From: Phaseolus vulgaris | Lineage: Eukaryota; Streptophyta; Magnoliopsida; Fabales; Fabaceae | DNA length: 64,000 nucleotides | Assembly (NCBI RefSeq): GCF_000499845.2 | Contig: NC_023749.2 | Coordinates: 26,036,195-26,100,194 of the forward strand | Reading direction: 5' to 3' | In this document: in pieces, positions 1 to 11,286 of the stretch | How the letters are laid out: every line of letters starts with the position of its first letter | Position numbering within the stretch: the first letter of the stretch is position 1 | Program-made: the position numbers and the translations under genes | Notes under the pieces: model-generated | The model's input: the letters and a program-made list of their open reading frames with translations, nothing else | The model's database searches: none | Told to the model about the DNA's origin: nothing

Positions 1-1018
1 TACTGTTGGCCAGAAGAACCCTGCGCGTATCACCTTGGAGGCTAAGGACCTTCCCCCTACGTGGCTCCCGCAAATGCCTTCGTGGAGCTCCGCCATTATC
101 CTGGTTCAATCGTCGCCACTTACACACGTTAGGATAGGGTGAGTGAACCCGTGCCTGAACAACACTCCATCCACCAGAGTATATCTTGCGGCATTTCTTT
201 TGACCTTCTTACCCTCTTCCGGCTTCACTGGGAGAGCCCCATCCGCCAGGTACCGTTTGTATGGCGTCATCCAGGTGTCTCCCTCGGCTAGGACACATAC
301 TTGCATTTGCCTTCCTTCTTCAAGCATACCCGCGTACGTGCTGATGCGGGGCGTCTTCAGCGTATCTTGGGTCAGAGAGCGATGATTCGTTGGACTCTCT
401 CTTGATGTACAGATCTGGAGGACATCCACCCTGTTATCTTCCACCAATTTACGCGGAGCTTTGAGCGTCTCTTGGATCACTGTCCTCTGCCTAAGGTCGG
501 CTCTGGCATTCTGCTCCCTTGGGACATCTATCAGCTCAAGAGCGTTAAATGCTCCCTTCAATAGTTGGACGTATCTTAGATACGCCGCCATCTGTGGGTC
601 CTTCGCCTAGAACTCACCCGACACCTGCCCCGTAATCAGCTGGGAATCGCTTTTCACCAGGAGGTTCTGCGCGCCCATCTCCTTGGCCAGGAGCATTCCT
701 GCTATCAGGGCTTCGTATTCTGCCTGATTATTACTTGCCTTGAAGGTGAAACGCAGAGCTTGCTCAATCAGTACGCCGTTGGGTCCCTCCAAGACTATTC
801 CCGCACCACTCCCTTGTTGGTTGTAAGAGCCATCAACCGAGAGCAACCACTGCGAGCCCAGTTCCACCTCTTGCTCACCTCCGGGCGAGAGTTTCGCTAT
901 AAAATCTGCGTACACTTGCCCTTTGATGGATCCTCTAGGCTCATACTGAATGTCGAATTCTGACAGCTCCACCGCCCAGCGCACCATTCTTCCCGCCACG
1001 TCAGGCTTCTGCAGTACC
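1..1018 (-). pseudogene. E1 pol 3' part: archaeal-type RNase H, linker and start of integrase
   Basis: Minus-strand remnant that would encode the second, archaeal-type RNase H (about 960-480) and the linker to the integrase zinc finger. Catalytic-looking acidic positions of the RNase H are visible in LLSVDGS, NNQAEYEAL and KSDSQL. The frame is broken by a TAG at 607-609 (CAG in the sister copies) and a TGA near 103-105. An in-frame loss of about 12 codons removes LAKLASSGKGGR, just after the ARADL motif. The first 100 bases encode the region around the integrase HHCC finger (LHEGICGSH in sister copies). The E2 reading frame was used as reference. Not functional. Confidence 0.85.
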
Positions 1019-1023
1019 TTTTG

Positions 1024-2045
1024 TGATGTGATTCCAATAGCCACATAGAATAAGATTCTTGACATTCTTAGGAATCACCTTGAGCTGGAAAATATAGAGG
1101 CACTTTTCTTAGAGTTGGATCATTGTTCTAAGACAAGAACTCACCAATAACTAGTACCAAATCCCAAACTCATTTGGATGAACCAAATATTGTCAAATTG
1201 AATCAACAAAGAGATTAAAACTGGAATTGACCGAACAGAATTGAACAATTGAACAAATGAACCGAACCAAAACAGAAATTAAAAACAAAAACAGAACATA
1301 GTGCTGGAAAATAGAAAAACCGAAACTAAACAACTCAAGAACACAAGGCAACATGAACAATTGAAGAAGAAGAAAGGAAGGAGAAGAGAATGCTCATGAA
1401 GATGGAAGGAGGATGGATGATCTCGCCACTAGAAGTGTGGAATGCTCCTAGATGAGAGTGATGCCGCCACTTGAGGACTCCATTGATCCATCAAGATAAG
1501 ACTAGAGAAGAAGGCTCCAAAAGCTCTCCAAAGGTCACTCAAAATTTGAGTAGAGTTTTCTTAGATTAATTCCAATCTGAATTTTACAAAGAGAGCACCT
1601 CTATTTATAGCCTAAGGTGCTGAAATGTAAGCTACACAAATTCAAAAAAACTCCCTCCCAAAAAGCTTCTAGAATTTGCGCCTAAAACAAGGCATGAGGA
1701 AGGTGTGATCCTTTCTCTCACTTTGGCACCTCCTTATTTACTCCTACACCTATCTACTAATACACCCCCCCTAAGACTCTTAACTAAAGACTAAAAGATG
1801 CTTTAACAATAGAGGTTTCTAATGTTTCCCTCTAAGCACCTTTCTAAACAATATTTATTTAAAACTTGGCCTTGCCCTTCATGGGATGGTCTTTGGGCTT
1901 TTGTGGGCTTTGGCCTTCTTGGGCTTGGGCTTGGGCTTGGGCTTGGGCTTTATCTTTTGCAAAGATTAACAAGAAAAACTTTAAATGTGAAGGCGAATGA
2001 TCTTGTTCTTCATTATAAAAAGCCACCTTTAGTTGATTCTCATCA
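1024..2045 (-). mobile_element. Solo LTR of the A/B gypsy family, inserted in E1 pol
   Basis: A 1022-bp TG...CA unit (TGATGTGATTCC at the left edge, ATTCTCATCA at the right, as read on plus) flanked by the perfect 5-bp duplication ttttg at 1019-1023 and 2046-2050. Removing the unit and one ttttg restores the pol reading seen in E2 and E3. The left 800 bp matches the LTR at 46227-47031, so the orientation is minus. A TATA-like ctatttatag lies at 1601-1610 (CTATAAATAG on minus). A GGGCTT hexamer run at about 1918-1950 lies in its U3. No internal region remains, so it arose by LTR-LTR recombination. Confidence 0.9.
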
Positions 2046-2050
2046 TTTTG

Positions 2051-3277
2051 TATAGGGAGGTTTGTCATCACTACTACCGTAAAGCTGTGGAAGTAATGAC
2101 GGAGCCTCCTGGCTGAAAACACCCCTGCTAACGCTGCCTTCTCCAGCGCCTGGTATCTCACCTCAGCGCCTTGTAATGCCTTGCTCACGAAATAGATGGG
2201 CTTTTGACTCTGGTCCTGCTCCTGGACTAACACAGAGCTGATAGCCCGCTCCGTTACCGTAAAATATAGTCGGAGGGGCACACCTGTTACCGGTTTGCAG
2301 AGGACCGGTGGCATTGCCAGGTACTCCTTTAACTTAATGAAAGCCGCTTCGCATTCGACAGTCCATGCAAAGCGACTATTTCTCTTGAGGCACTGGAAAT
2401 ATGGATGCCCCTTCTCTCCCCCGACGGAAACATACCTTGAGAGTGCCGCCATCCGCCCTGTCAGCTGCTGCACTTCCTTTACCGACGTCGGGCTTCGCAT
2501 CGCTGCGCATTTGTTGGGCTTCGCTTCTATCCCCCTCTCTGTGAGCATAAAACCCAAGAACTTACCGGCCTCTACCCCGAAGACACACTTCTCAGGGTTT
2601 AACTTGAGGCGGTACTTGGATATTGTGACGAACAACTCCTTCAGGTCGGCCGTGTGCTGTGCCCTATCCTGCGACGCCACCACCATGTCATCTACGTAGG
2701 CGTACACATTCCTCCCTAGCATGGGCGCCAGGACCTTGTCCATTAACCTTTGGTATGTGGTGCCCGTGTTTTTCAGCCCGAAAGGCATCACCTTATAACA
2801 GTAACTGCAAGTCTCAGTCATGAATGCAGTTTTACTCTCATCTCTCGGGTGCATCTTGATCTGGTTGTACCCTGAGAATGCGTCCAGGAAGCTCAGCACC
2901 TTGCTGCCGGATGCACTATCCACCAACGCGTCGATGCTGGGCAGTGGGTACGAGTCCTTCGGGCACGCCTTATTCAAGTCCGTGAAGTCCACGCACATCC
3001 TCCACTTCCCATTCGCCTTTTTCACCAAGACGACGTTGGCCAGCCACTCGGGGTATTGAATCTCCCTGATGTGGCCAACACTCAACAGCTTCTGCGTTTC
3101 ATCCTTTACCACCTGCTGTCTCTCTTCGTTAAACTTTCTCCTTCTTTGGCGCACGGGGCGGACCGTGGCGTCCATGCTGAGGTGATGACACAGGAAATCG
3201 GGGTCGATGCCGGGCATATCCGAGGCGGACCATGCGAAAGCATCCAGGTGGCGCGAAATCACTTCTACCACCCCTTC
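2051..3277 (-). pseudogene. E1 pol: reverse transcriptase and RT-linked RNase H
   Basis: Minus-strand frame covering the pre-RT linker, RT fingers/palm and the degenerate RT-linked RNase H. Recognisable RT motifs are MCVDFTDLNKACPKDSYP, FLDAFSGYNQI, MPFGLKN and the catalytic YVDD (around 2684-2707). The RNase H shows LRLYFTVTE where canonical Ty3 enzymes have a catalytic Asp, so this domain looks inactive, as is common in Tat elements. The frame is separated from gag-PR by a TAG at 3278-3280 (CAG in E3). It is cut at its 3' end by the solo LTR, into which the reading frame runs on. A few codons (IIA in the sister copy) are missing near 2510. Confidence 0.88.
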
Positions 3278-4360
3278 CTATTCTTCTGGGCTCAGCAAGA
3301 TTCCTAACTTAAACGTTTTGCCGCCAATCTCCCTCTCCACGGCGTTAGCCGCCGGTTGTTCCCTGCTATCATCCTCGACGGTCGCCGCCTCTTCCACGGG
3401 CACCGCGTTGCCAGGGCCTTCCTCCATGGGTGCATCTGTTTCTGGCGTCGCCATCGCGGGCACGGCCTCGTTAGGCGTCGACGCGGCGGGCGTCGCCTCA
3501 ATCATCGTCGTGTCTGCACACGGCGGACGCTCATACACCATGAACACGCCTCTCTTCGTTTTCAGGTTGTTCTCATAACATTTCCTTGCCTCCTCCTGAT
3601 CTGACTTGATGACTATCACCTTGCCACTGAGGTCCGGCAGCTTCATCTTCATATGGCGTGTGGAGGCTACTGCGTTCAACTGGTTCAACGCCGGCCTGCC
3701 CAACAAGATGTTGTAAGCGGAGCTAGCGTTCACGACCAAGTATAGGATGCTTTCGGTACGCGAGGCCTCTCTGTCCGTGAACGTAGTCCTCAACTCCAGG
3801 TAGCCTCGGACTTCCACCTGGTTGTCCGCAAACCCATACAGGCACCCTGTGTAGGGCCTCAAAAGGTCGGGGGATAACCGCAACTTATTGAATGTCGACC
3901 AGAACATGACGTCTGCTGAACTTCCCTGGTCGACAAGAACTCTGTGCACCTTTCTCCCAGTTGTGACAACTGAAATGACCACGGGGTCATTGTCGTGCGG
4001 CACCACGTCTCGGAGATCCCCTCTCGTGAATACGAGGTCCGACTCCCACGGCTCACCCGAAATTCTTTCTTCGATCGAGTTGACCCCCCTCGCATATTTC
4101 TTTCGCTGGGAGGCGGTGGGTCCTCTGCCGAAAAATCCTCCAGCTATGGTATGGACCTCGCCGAGAACCGGCGTCTCGTGTGCTTGTTCTTCCGCTGGCG
4201 GCGGCAAGGTGGCGGTCGTTGTGGGTTCTGCGACATAATCCTTCAAAAACCCGGTTCTCACCAGCTCATCCAGCTGGTAACCCAACGACAGGCAGTTATC
4301 AATGTGGTGACCGAAAGCCTCGTGGAACTCACACCAAGAGTCTTTCCGAGGTCCCAACAC
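3278..4360 (-). pseudogene. E1 aspartic protease region and acidic linker
   Basis: Minus-strand continuation of gag-pol in a frame shifted from gag. It begins with the gag C-terminal SWCEFHEAFGH segment and includes the protease core VLVDQGSSADVMF, in which DQG stands in for the usual D(S/T)G; E2 and E3 have the same residues. The NILLGRPAL motif follows. It ends with a repetitive acidic linker (EATPAASTP-like) and GGKTFKLG just before RT. Terminated by a TAG at 3278-3280 that is CAG in E3. It would process the polyprotein in the virus-like particle; here it is out of frame with its gag. Confidence 0.85.
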
Positions 4361-5427
4361 CTTATCGGTCGCCTCACTCTCTCAGCTATATTAGGCACGG
4401 CGATCAGATCCATCAGTTCCACCACAAAATTGTATCTCGCCGGCCTCGTTTTTTCTCTGGCCGGGCGATCGCCTCCCGCTGGACCCCGGGGCTGGGGCTT
4501 TCTGGCCTCGTAGGGGCGTCTCCCATCTGGTTTCTTCCTTCCCGTCGTGGTCTCATTGATCCTAGCGGGTTGAGCTCGCATCGGTCCCCTCGGGCGCGAG
4601 GGTACGACGCTGGTGCGCTTCACGCACACCTCTCCCTCAGAAGCGATATGTTCTACCGCCCGACGCCGTAGTTCAGCAAAAGTCCTAGGGCGGTTGCGAA
4701 TGATGGATTCCCCAAAAGGGTCGGGGCATACGCCTTTCACGAACGCGTATACAATCATAGGTTCCTCTGTCGTACCAACCTTTACTACCTGGGCCCCGAA
4801 GCGATTGATGTATTCCTTTAGGGTCTCCCCTTGATACTGTTTCACATCAAACAAATCGTAGGAGACCGGTGGCGGGGCCTTGTTTGCTAGGTATTGTTCC
4901 CTGAACAATCGTGACAGTTGTGGGAAAGAGGTGATATGACCGTCCGGTAGGCTGATGAACCAATCCATAGCCATCCCAGTCAAGGTGCTCATACAGAGCT
5001 TGCACTTGGCAGCGTCAGAGCTGCCTACTAGGACCATCTGTGTGTGAAATGCAGGGAGGTGCGTCTCAGGGTCCTCCATCCCGGTGAAGATCACCTTGGG
5101 CCCCACGAACGTGTTCGGGATCACTGCATCCAGAATCTCCTGCGAGAAGGGAGTGGAAAACTCCCTTGGCGGGGAGTGGTTCTCCATCTCGTCACGTTCA
5201 TGTTGCCCCCGATTATCTCGCAGACCCCGGCACAACTCCTCATTTACACGACGGAGCTCTTCATTCCTCTCATGCGAGGCTTCGAGATCCGCTTGCATGC
5301 GTTCCTGTTCCAGTTTCGACTCCGCCATATCCTCCTGCAGCCCCCGCATTATCTCCAGGACCTGTTGCATGGACAGTTCTGCTGGGGCCGCGCGTGCAGT
5401 ACCCCGTCTTGTGGTGGCCATTGTCAC
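4258..5427 (-). pseudogene. E1 gag (capsid), frameshifted near its end
   Basis: Starts at the ATG of MTMATTRRG, equivalent to the E2 and E3 gag starts. An N-terminal coiled-coil-like stretch (SMQQVLEIMRGLQ... to about residue 75) precedes the retrotransposon gag domain (MSTLTGMAMDWFISLP, LSRLFREQYLANKAPPP, LKEYINRFGAQVVK) and a basic Arg/Pro-rich region. Near 4370 the sequence cggtcgcctca lacks 10 bases present in E2 and E3 (between two CGGTC repeats), which shifts the frame. The true continuation is therefore the frame at 4360-3278. No CCHC knuckle is evident. It would form the capsid shell. Confidence 0.87.
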
Positions 5428-5506
5428 GGTCTCTTCAAACCTCTTCCAACGTTACTATAACTTGGTAGATCTTCTCAAACTTGTGATGGGACTGATGTTT
5501 TATATC

Positions 5507-5525
5507 GGCCCCACGGTGGGCGCCA
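5507..5525 (-). promoter_or_regulatory. E1 primer binding site
   Basis: Reads TGGCGCCCACCGTGGGGC on minus, two bases inside the 5' LTR. The same motif lies in the same position in E2, E3 and E5. TGG fits pairing to the CCA end of a tRNA primer; which tRNA was not determined. Confidence 0.8.
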
Positions 5526-5527
5526 AA

Positions 5528-6731
5528 TGTTCCGTCCGGTTGACCTGGGACGTCTTCGTGCGCGACCTCGACCGTCAGGTAGGGACTCCTTCCCACTGGT
5601 TACCTGTGGATTCCTGCAAAGAAGGACAAAAGGGCTCCCTAGCGTCCGTTTGCTCTCCGATGCTCAAGTCAGCCAGCAAGAAACACCAAAAACTATGCAC
5701 CTCCGTATCGGAGCACCGCGTATGGCACTCTGAAGGTGGTAAAAAAGAAACTGTGTCTAGTGTATATTTTCTCGTTCTGGCAAAAATCCTTCCCTAGTCC
5801 CTTGTGCGTAACCTCAAGGCTCGAGAAAGCAACTAGAGTGTTTTTGGAAAATTAGCCAAAAGTCCGAACCACGTTCCCAACATTCTCGGCGCTATTTAAA
5901 CTACTCAAGCATTTAAAGCACCTTAAAGCGCTTTTAATCATAAAACGTAACGCACTTAATTAACGCGTCTAATTAGAAAACGTAGCACATTTAAGACGTT
6001 GAAACGCTTTGGAGCCTTTATAGTACCTTAAACGCTCGAAACAGAAACTGTATTAAATGACTTTAATTACCTGGTACCTGACTAAATGGTGTTTCTATTC
6101 TGACCTGGCTGTCGTACACGTGGAGGGCCTCACAGCTCCATGACCCCATTTGGGGACGTTTCTACGTGTGAGTCCTCCTACTTGGGAGTGCTACTGCGCA
6201 AGGGGTGACTTTTTCGGTGCCAACTCATGCCCACAATCATCTAGTCACTCACTTTGAGAGCGTATCTGCCTTCCTCTCGTACCCTGCACCAGGCTACCCT
6301 GGGCGTGACCCTCCCCTCGAGTCGTATCTGTCCCAAAGGCGTCTCTAGGGTGGCAGGGGTACTTCAAGAGTCAGGTTGCCCTACACTGGTGCTATCACTA
6401 TGGCCTTGAAGCTACCTTTTCCTTTTCTTTATCACTACCCCGGACTATCGGGACCTGAGGCCTTCCCACGGCGTCGCTCCCTCCATGGTCTTTCCTACCC
6501 ATGGGTATCGGGGAACTGCGTTGTGACTGCCTTGACTTAATGATATTCGATCTTGGCGACGCCCTGGTTGGGCGACGCCTCCACCTAGGCGACGCCTCGC
6601 CTTGGCGACGCTTCCTCTTGGCGACGCTGGTACTTGGCGTCTCTTCACCTAGGCGACGCCTTGTGTTGACTTTGACTCCTGGAGTTGACTTTGACCTTGA
6701 CTTTGTCAACGCCCGGATACGGGACGGTACA
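5528..6731 (-). repeat. E1 5' LTR
   Basis: 1204 bp with TGTTCCGTCC at the left and GGGACGGTACA at the right (TG...CA in element orientation). It contains the family-wide U5 core (around 5635-5740), an AT-rich TTTAAATAG-like box (5892-5901 region) and a cluster of GGCGACGCC motifs in U3 (6557-6660). It matches the LTRs of E2 and E3 throughout. Confidence 0.93.
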
Positions 6732-6802
6732 CTAACATATTACTTTTTATTGAATTATAGTGTAATAAACAACCAGGAAGCTATGAGTGTGGCTATTACA
6801 TT
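6732..6802. other. Spacer DNA between E1 and E4, continuing at 16754-16854
   Basis: About 70 bp of AT-rich sequence, the pre-insertion target of E4. It resumes after E4 at 16754 and runs to E5 at 16855. TSD acatt occupies 6798-6802 and 16749-16753. It is among the few sequences here that do not belong to a recognised element; no gene is visible in it. Confidence 0.7.
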
Positions 6803-7782
6803 TGTTCCTGCCGGTTGACCGAAAAGTTCTTCGTGTGTTGCTATGACTCGCGTAACAAGGACACCTTCGTCTTGGTTCCAGATCTTCACCCTACACCGTC
6901 GTGAGTACCAGAAAGAGAGAGAACAAAGGGCGCCCTCGCGGCCGTTTGCACTCCGACGATCAAGTCAACAAGCAGAAAACACCAAACACCTTCGTATCGG
7001 AGCACCGTAACTGAATGCTCTGAAGGCGCGTAACTGAATTGTAACTAACTTCTCTCTCTCTCCAATCACTCGTGCGTATGGCGAGCAAGTGAGCCAATGA
7101 TTAGAGTGTGTGTAAACTGTATAAAACGTACCTCACTAAGCCTTTAGAGAAGCTTATATACCTTGGGTTTCAGTGCTTACTGCCACGTGGCCTTTCTAAC
7201 TTAATCGCAACTCCACGTGGAAGGCCTTACGACGCTGTAACCCAACTTAGGGAAATTCCAGCGTGTAAGTCTTCCTTCCTTGAAGTGCATCTGGCGCAAG
7301 GGGTGACTACCTGGGTGCTAACTCATGCGCCCCAGGTTCTAGTCACTTGCCCTGAGAGTGTATCAGCCTTTCTCTCGTACCATGCACGTGGATTATCCCC
7401 GGGCGTGGCCCTCTCCCAGGTCGTATCTGTCCCAGGGATTCTCAAGAGGTGGCGTGGGTACTTCATGAGTCAAGTTACTCCCTACTGGTATTGGTATAGT
7501 CTTGAAGCCTCCTTTCTCTTCTCTTTATTACTGTTCTGAGGTACTGGGGCCCGTGGCCTCCTCGCCCGTACCAAGGCCTCTTATTGTGCCGCCCCCTCCA
7601 CGGTCTTCCCTACCCGTGGGTAACGGGGGTGACACCATCGACTCCTGAACTTGGCGACGCCATTCTTGGCGATGCCCACACCTGGCGACACTCACACCAG
7701 TCAACGCTGACTTTCCTCCTTGGTGGGTCCCACCATATGTTTGACTTTGACTTTGGTCAACGCCCGGGGACGGGTCAGTACA
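6803..7782 (-). repeat. E4 3' LTR
   Basis: 980 bp, left edge TGTTCCTGCCGGTTGACC, right edge GGACGGGTCAGTACA. It carries the shared U5 core (around 6925-7010), a TATATAAG-type TATA box on minus (7154-7160), U3 motifs ggtaacgggg and GGCGACGCC, and paired CACGTGG boxes near 7183 and 7213. Its counterpart is 14882-15004 plus 16100-16748. Confidence 0.9.
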
Positions 7783-7943
7783 CTAGCCCTTGAGCTGACA
7801 ACTGTTTTCCGCGAAAAGACTAAGACTAAGGCCTCGCCCTACTATCTACGTGGTGCTCTGATGACGTGACATTCTCTGAGCTGGTGACGTGACACTCTCT
7901 GCGCTGGTGATGTGACACCTTAAGTCACGCTTTACTCTCTTGA

Positions 7944-7965
7944 CACGTGGCCCAATCGCACGGCC
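7944..7965 (+). promoter_or_regulatory. G-box block upstream of E4 antisense gene
   Basis: CACGTGGCCCAATCGCACGG lies about 360 bp before the ATG at 8322. A closely similar block precedes each of the other antisense genes in the window (20804, 49288, 23201, 53138). CACGTGGC is the plant G-box/ABRE core bound by bZIP/bHLH factors; promoter function here is inferred from conservation. Confidence 0.45.
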
Positions 7966-8321
7966 AGCACTTAACGCCTTTTGCGCTCCTCAAGTTTACG
8001 TTATATCTTTCAAAAACGCGCGCTCGAGTCACTTTTCGCATTCCTCAACACTGTTCATCTTCTCGAAGCTTTCTCTGCGTTCTCTGTTCACACCTCAAAC
8101 CTTCATCAACCCGATCATTCAAAGGTATGATTTTTCCCCTTCAATGGCTCTTTCTCTTGACCTTTTGTGTTAATATTACTGCCTGGGTCTATTTATCTTC
8201 TTCACATTCGCACTTTTCCTTCCTCATTTCTCTATTTCCCCTATTCTTAATCTTCTTCCCCTTTTTCGCCTTAACCTTCATTTGCTAAACCTTTACTCTT
8301 CTTCATTCTTCAGTTTCCTTC

Positions 8322-10469
8322 ATGGCGCGTACTAAAACGACTGCCAACTCTCCACCTCCAAGGGTCAACTATAGAGCCCTATACCCTTGGGCCCCCGATG
8401 AGTTGCTCTCTAAGTGCTCAAGCTTAACCTCCCTCAAGGATTGGCGGGACCACGTTGGCGACCTAAGCGTCTACTAGTACAGCGCCTTCGCTAGGAGGCA
8501 TAACGGGTACATATCTGTGCAACCTTGCACTAAAGGCGAGCCTGTCTGCGTAGACGATAGGTCAAACAATGGGGTGCCCTTCTTCTTCTTCTATTAAACG
8601 GTGTTTAAGACAAAGATAAACGTCGCCCTTGCCCAGCTACACCCCAATAGCTGGGCCTTCGTCAAGGCGTTTGGAATCCTTTGCGAGTACTTTGGCCAGC
8701 CCCCCTCCGTGGACATCTTCCTCCACTTCTTTGAGGTGAAGAAGCAAGGGAAAAGCCTATGGGTGAGCTTCAGCGGTATCGCTGGAAGAGTCCTCCTCTC
8801 CCTATTCCAGCAATCCTACAAAGGCTGGAGGGGAAAGTTCTTCAGGGTGTGCTGCACTGAGCACTATCACTCTGCGCTGGATGGCTTCCCCCTATACTGG
8901 GTGCAAGAAGTAAAGTTGACGAAGCATAAGACCTTAGATGACCTGCCCTCGACTGATCGAGAGGTTTGTCAAATTTTGGCTAGCGCGGGGGTCCTCGATA
9001 CCTCTGAGTTGATAGCTCGTGAATACAATGCTGAGGCCCTCACCAAATACATAAGCACGAGAACCATTCCCTATTTAACTATTTGCTTTCTGCTTTTGCG
9101 TGTTTTTCATTCTTGCTTGTATGGGAATTATCTGTTTTCCTCATGCTTTAACTTAGCTTGTGCCTAACCCTTGCTCTGTTTGCTTTTTTGGTGCAGATTC
9201 TAAAATGGATAGGAACAAAAGACTGAGGCTCGCCCAAGCTTTGAAAACCAAGGGCAAAGCTACATCCAAGGGAGCTGGGGACTCCACACACCCAATCTCC
9301 GAACCTGCTCCCACCTCCCCAACCTCTTGCCCTCAAAACCCATCTCAAACAACACCTCCCCAAACACTTCCCTCTGCAACTCTCACTCCAAACTCTCCAC
9401 CTCCCATAGCGGCCATGCCTCTCGCCTTGGCCGAGACTACCACGACACTAACCCCCCTAGACAAAGGCAAAGGGGTGGTGGTGGTTCCTTCAGAAGATGA
9501 GGAGGACACTGCTGAAGGGCAAGTCTTCAAGAAGAGGAGGACCACCAAGGTTGTCACCTCCATTTCCTCTTCCAACCATGGTGCTGAATCATTAAGGGAG
9601 CACCCTCCAAGCACCACGTCACCACCACTACAAATGGCTTTGGAGGGTGGAATCGAATCCAAGCCCACGCCTGCCCCAGCATCAGCTCCAGAACTTCCCC
9701 AGCCAGACCAAGAAATGCTTAGGGGTTACCTTCACAAGGTGTCTCCGGGGGGCCAAGAAGGAGGGTATGAACTTCTACCTTGGTGCCTTCCTTGCCTGTG
9801 CCAACTCTTGGCGTGATCCGGCCAGGGCCAAGGCTAGTGAGCTTTCTGCCCTTCAAGCTCTGAAGAAAGAGTGTGCCTCCCTAAAGGAGGAGAAACGCTG
9901 CTGGGAGCGCCAAGAGGAGGCCTACAAGGACTCCTTGAAGATGGCTCAAAAGGCAAAGGAGGAGGCCAGCAAGAGATTATACGAAGCAGGGTAGGCCCAT
10001 GCCGAACTTCTGGGGCAGGTCGGGCCTCTTCGTGTGCAGATTGTAGATCTCAAAGACGTCGTTGAAGCTTCCAAGGCTCAACCAAAGAAACTCGAAGACC
10101 ACTGCGCTGATCGAGAGCAGAAGCTGGGCAAAACTGAGGCAGCACTCGAGGCTAAGACTAAGGAAGACTAAGGAGTATGACCTTCTTGAAGCTAAGGTTA
10201 AGGCCTTTGACTTGGTTGAAGCCGAGCTGCGGACGGAGTTGGTCAAAGCCTTCGCGGCCAAAGATGAGGAGCTGGCCTCCCAAGCTGAACACTTCAAGAA
10301 GGTGGAGGAAGAGCTGGTCCAAGACGTCGCGGGTGCGTTTGCCGATGGGTTTGCTGAGGCCCTCGCCCAAGCGGCTTGCGCGAACCCGGGGATTGACGTC
10401 TCTGAGTGCAGCCCAATGAACGAAATAGTAGAAGGCAAAATCGTGCCTTTAGAAGCTCTTGAGGATTAG
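8322..10469 (+). pseudogene. E4 antisense gene (aORF, PF04195-like), degenerate
   Basis: Plus-strand gene opposite to pol. Exon 1 starts at MARTKTTA (8322) and carries the family motifs YPWAPDELLS, PNSWAFVKAF, PSVDIFLHFFEVKKQ and DGFPLYW. It is broken by TAG at 8475-8477 and TAA at 8595-8597, and about 16 codons are lost after FKT (near 8610). The splice donor expected near 9050 reads ATAAG instead of GTAAG; the acceptor GGTGCAG ends at 9196. Exon 2 (from 9197) encodes a basic start (RNKRLRLAQALK), a Pro/Ser/Thr-rich section, a Glu/Lys-rich coiled coil and the conserved tail ANPGIDVSECSPMNE, with at least one frameshift near 9740. It is most like aORF1 of E3. Role unknown. Confidence 0.8.
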
Positions 10470-11286
10470 CCCTTTTCGTAACTTTGTAACTGCTGTGAAC
10501 ACTTATTTCTGTATATTTGAACATAACTGATTATTCTGACTTCATACTCTGGTGTATTCTCTTCTTCTTTACTGCTTTCGATGACTTGTGTTTATGCTTT
10601 ATTTACCATTGCCTTTTCCTGCTTTGGTTTACGCCCTCCTTTTGCACTTCGAATTTCTTCTGCTTCTTTAACTCGTAATAACTTTGACTTGATATTTACT
10701 TACCCTTCGTGGGCCTAAGGATGGCGCTTCTCCTATGTGACGTGTTTCTGCACCAAGTCACCTGGCTCTCCACTGCTCCAAACTTCCTCACTGTCCAACG
10801 CCCACACTCGAAGGAAATGCCCCCCCCCCACTTCTTAATGAGGTGCCTAAACGTCGGACACCGGGGCTAGCCGTTCTTACCTGGGGTGGGGGCGTCCCGA
10901 AGGAATCTGTTAACCCCTACCCAGGGACTAAACGCCTGGATTTTAACTTTACTATATGTACCTTTCAAACCTGACGCCTACGCCCGAAAAATGCGCTCCC
11001 GCCACTCCCTTTGGGGTGTCTACACGTCCAAGTTGGTTCGTTTGCTTGGTGCTCACGCCCAGAGGAGATATCCACATCCCTCCTGTTGAGGTGTTTAAAC
11101 ACCATGGCGGCGGGTTCGTTTCTTAATGAACCACGCCCCTTCCTTTTAGCGTTTCTTTACATTGCGAGAAAAGGAAAGATGAGACATTGTATTCTTCAAC
11201 TTCGTTTTTACTTGGGTGACCTCATTAAAAAACCCCCGAGAGGGAAAAAGAGTGTCCCCTTTAAAACTGTGTACTACATAGTGTTT
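10470..11286. other. E4 non-coding region between converging aORF and pol
   Basis: No coding frame. It contains a C-run (10819-10828) and the conserved convergence block at 11214-11259. The plus-strand aORF ends at its left edge and minus-strand pol at its right edge, so it would hold the 3' ends of both transcripts. Confidence 0.6.
11214..11259. other. Conserved convergence block, E4 copy
   Basis: GGTGACCTCATTAAAAAACC followed by a CCCGAGAGGG-type purine/pyrimidine core and GTGTCCCC. A nearly identical block lies at the same place (20-75 bp beyond the pol stop) in E2 (24837-24880) and E3 (54735-54778), although the flanking DNA has diverged. Confidence 0.6.

Larger units (their letters stand above)
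1..6731 (-). mobile_element. E1: Tat-like Ty3/gypsy element, 3' end beyond the window
   Basis: The element reads right to left: 5' LTR (5528-6731), primer site, gag, protease, RT/RNase H, archaeal-type RNase H and the start of integrase, which runs off the left edge. Its order and sequence match E2 and E3, which are members of the same family. The coding part is a pseudogene with several independent lesions: a 10-bp deletion in gag, stops before RT, in the RNase H linker and before integrase, and a solo LTR inserted between the RT/RH and archaeal-type RNase H regions. The bases after the LTR (ctaac, 6732-6736) should be repeated at the unseen left end if this is a single insertion. Confidence 0.9.

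Noticed and set aside
1918..1950. GGGCTT hexamer run as telomere-like repeat or Gln/Ala repeat protein
   Set aside because: Only a handful of units inside the U3 of a solo LTR; not the plant telomere motif TTTAGGG, and the coding appearance is a run-through of the E1 pol frame.
8601..9167. Independent 188-codon gene
   Set aside because: It is the middle of the E4 antisense gene exon 1 downstream of a stop, continuing into the intron.
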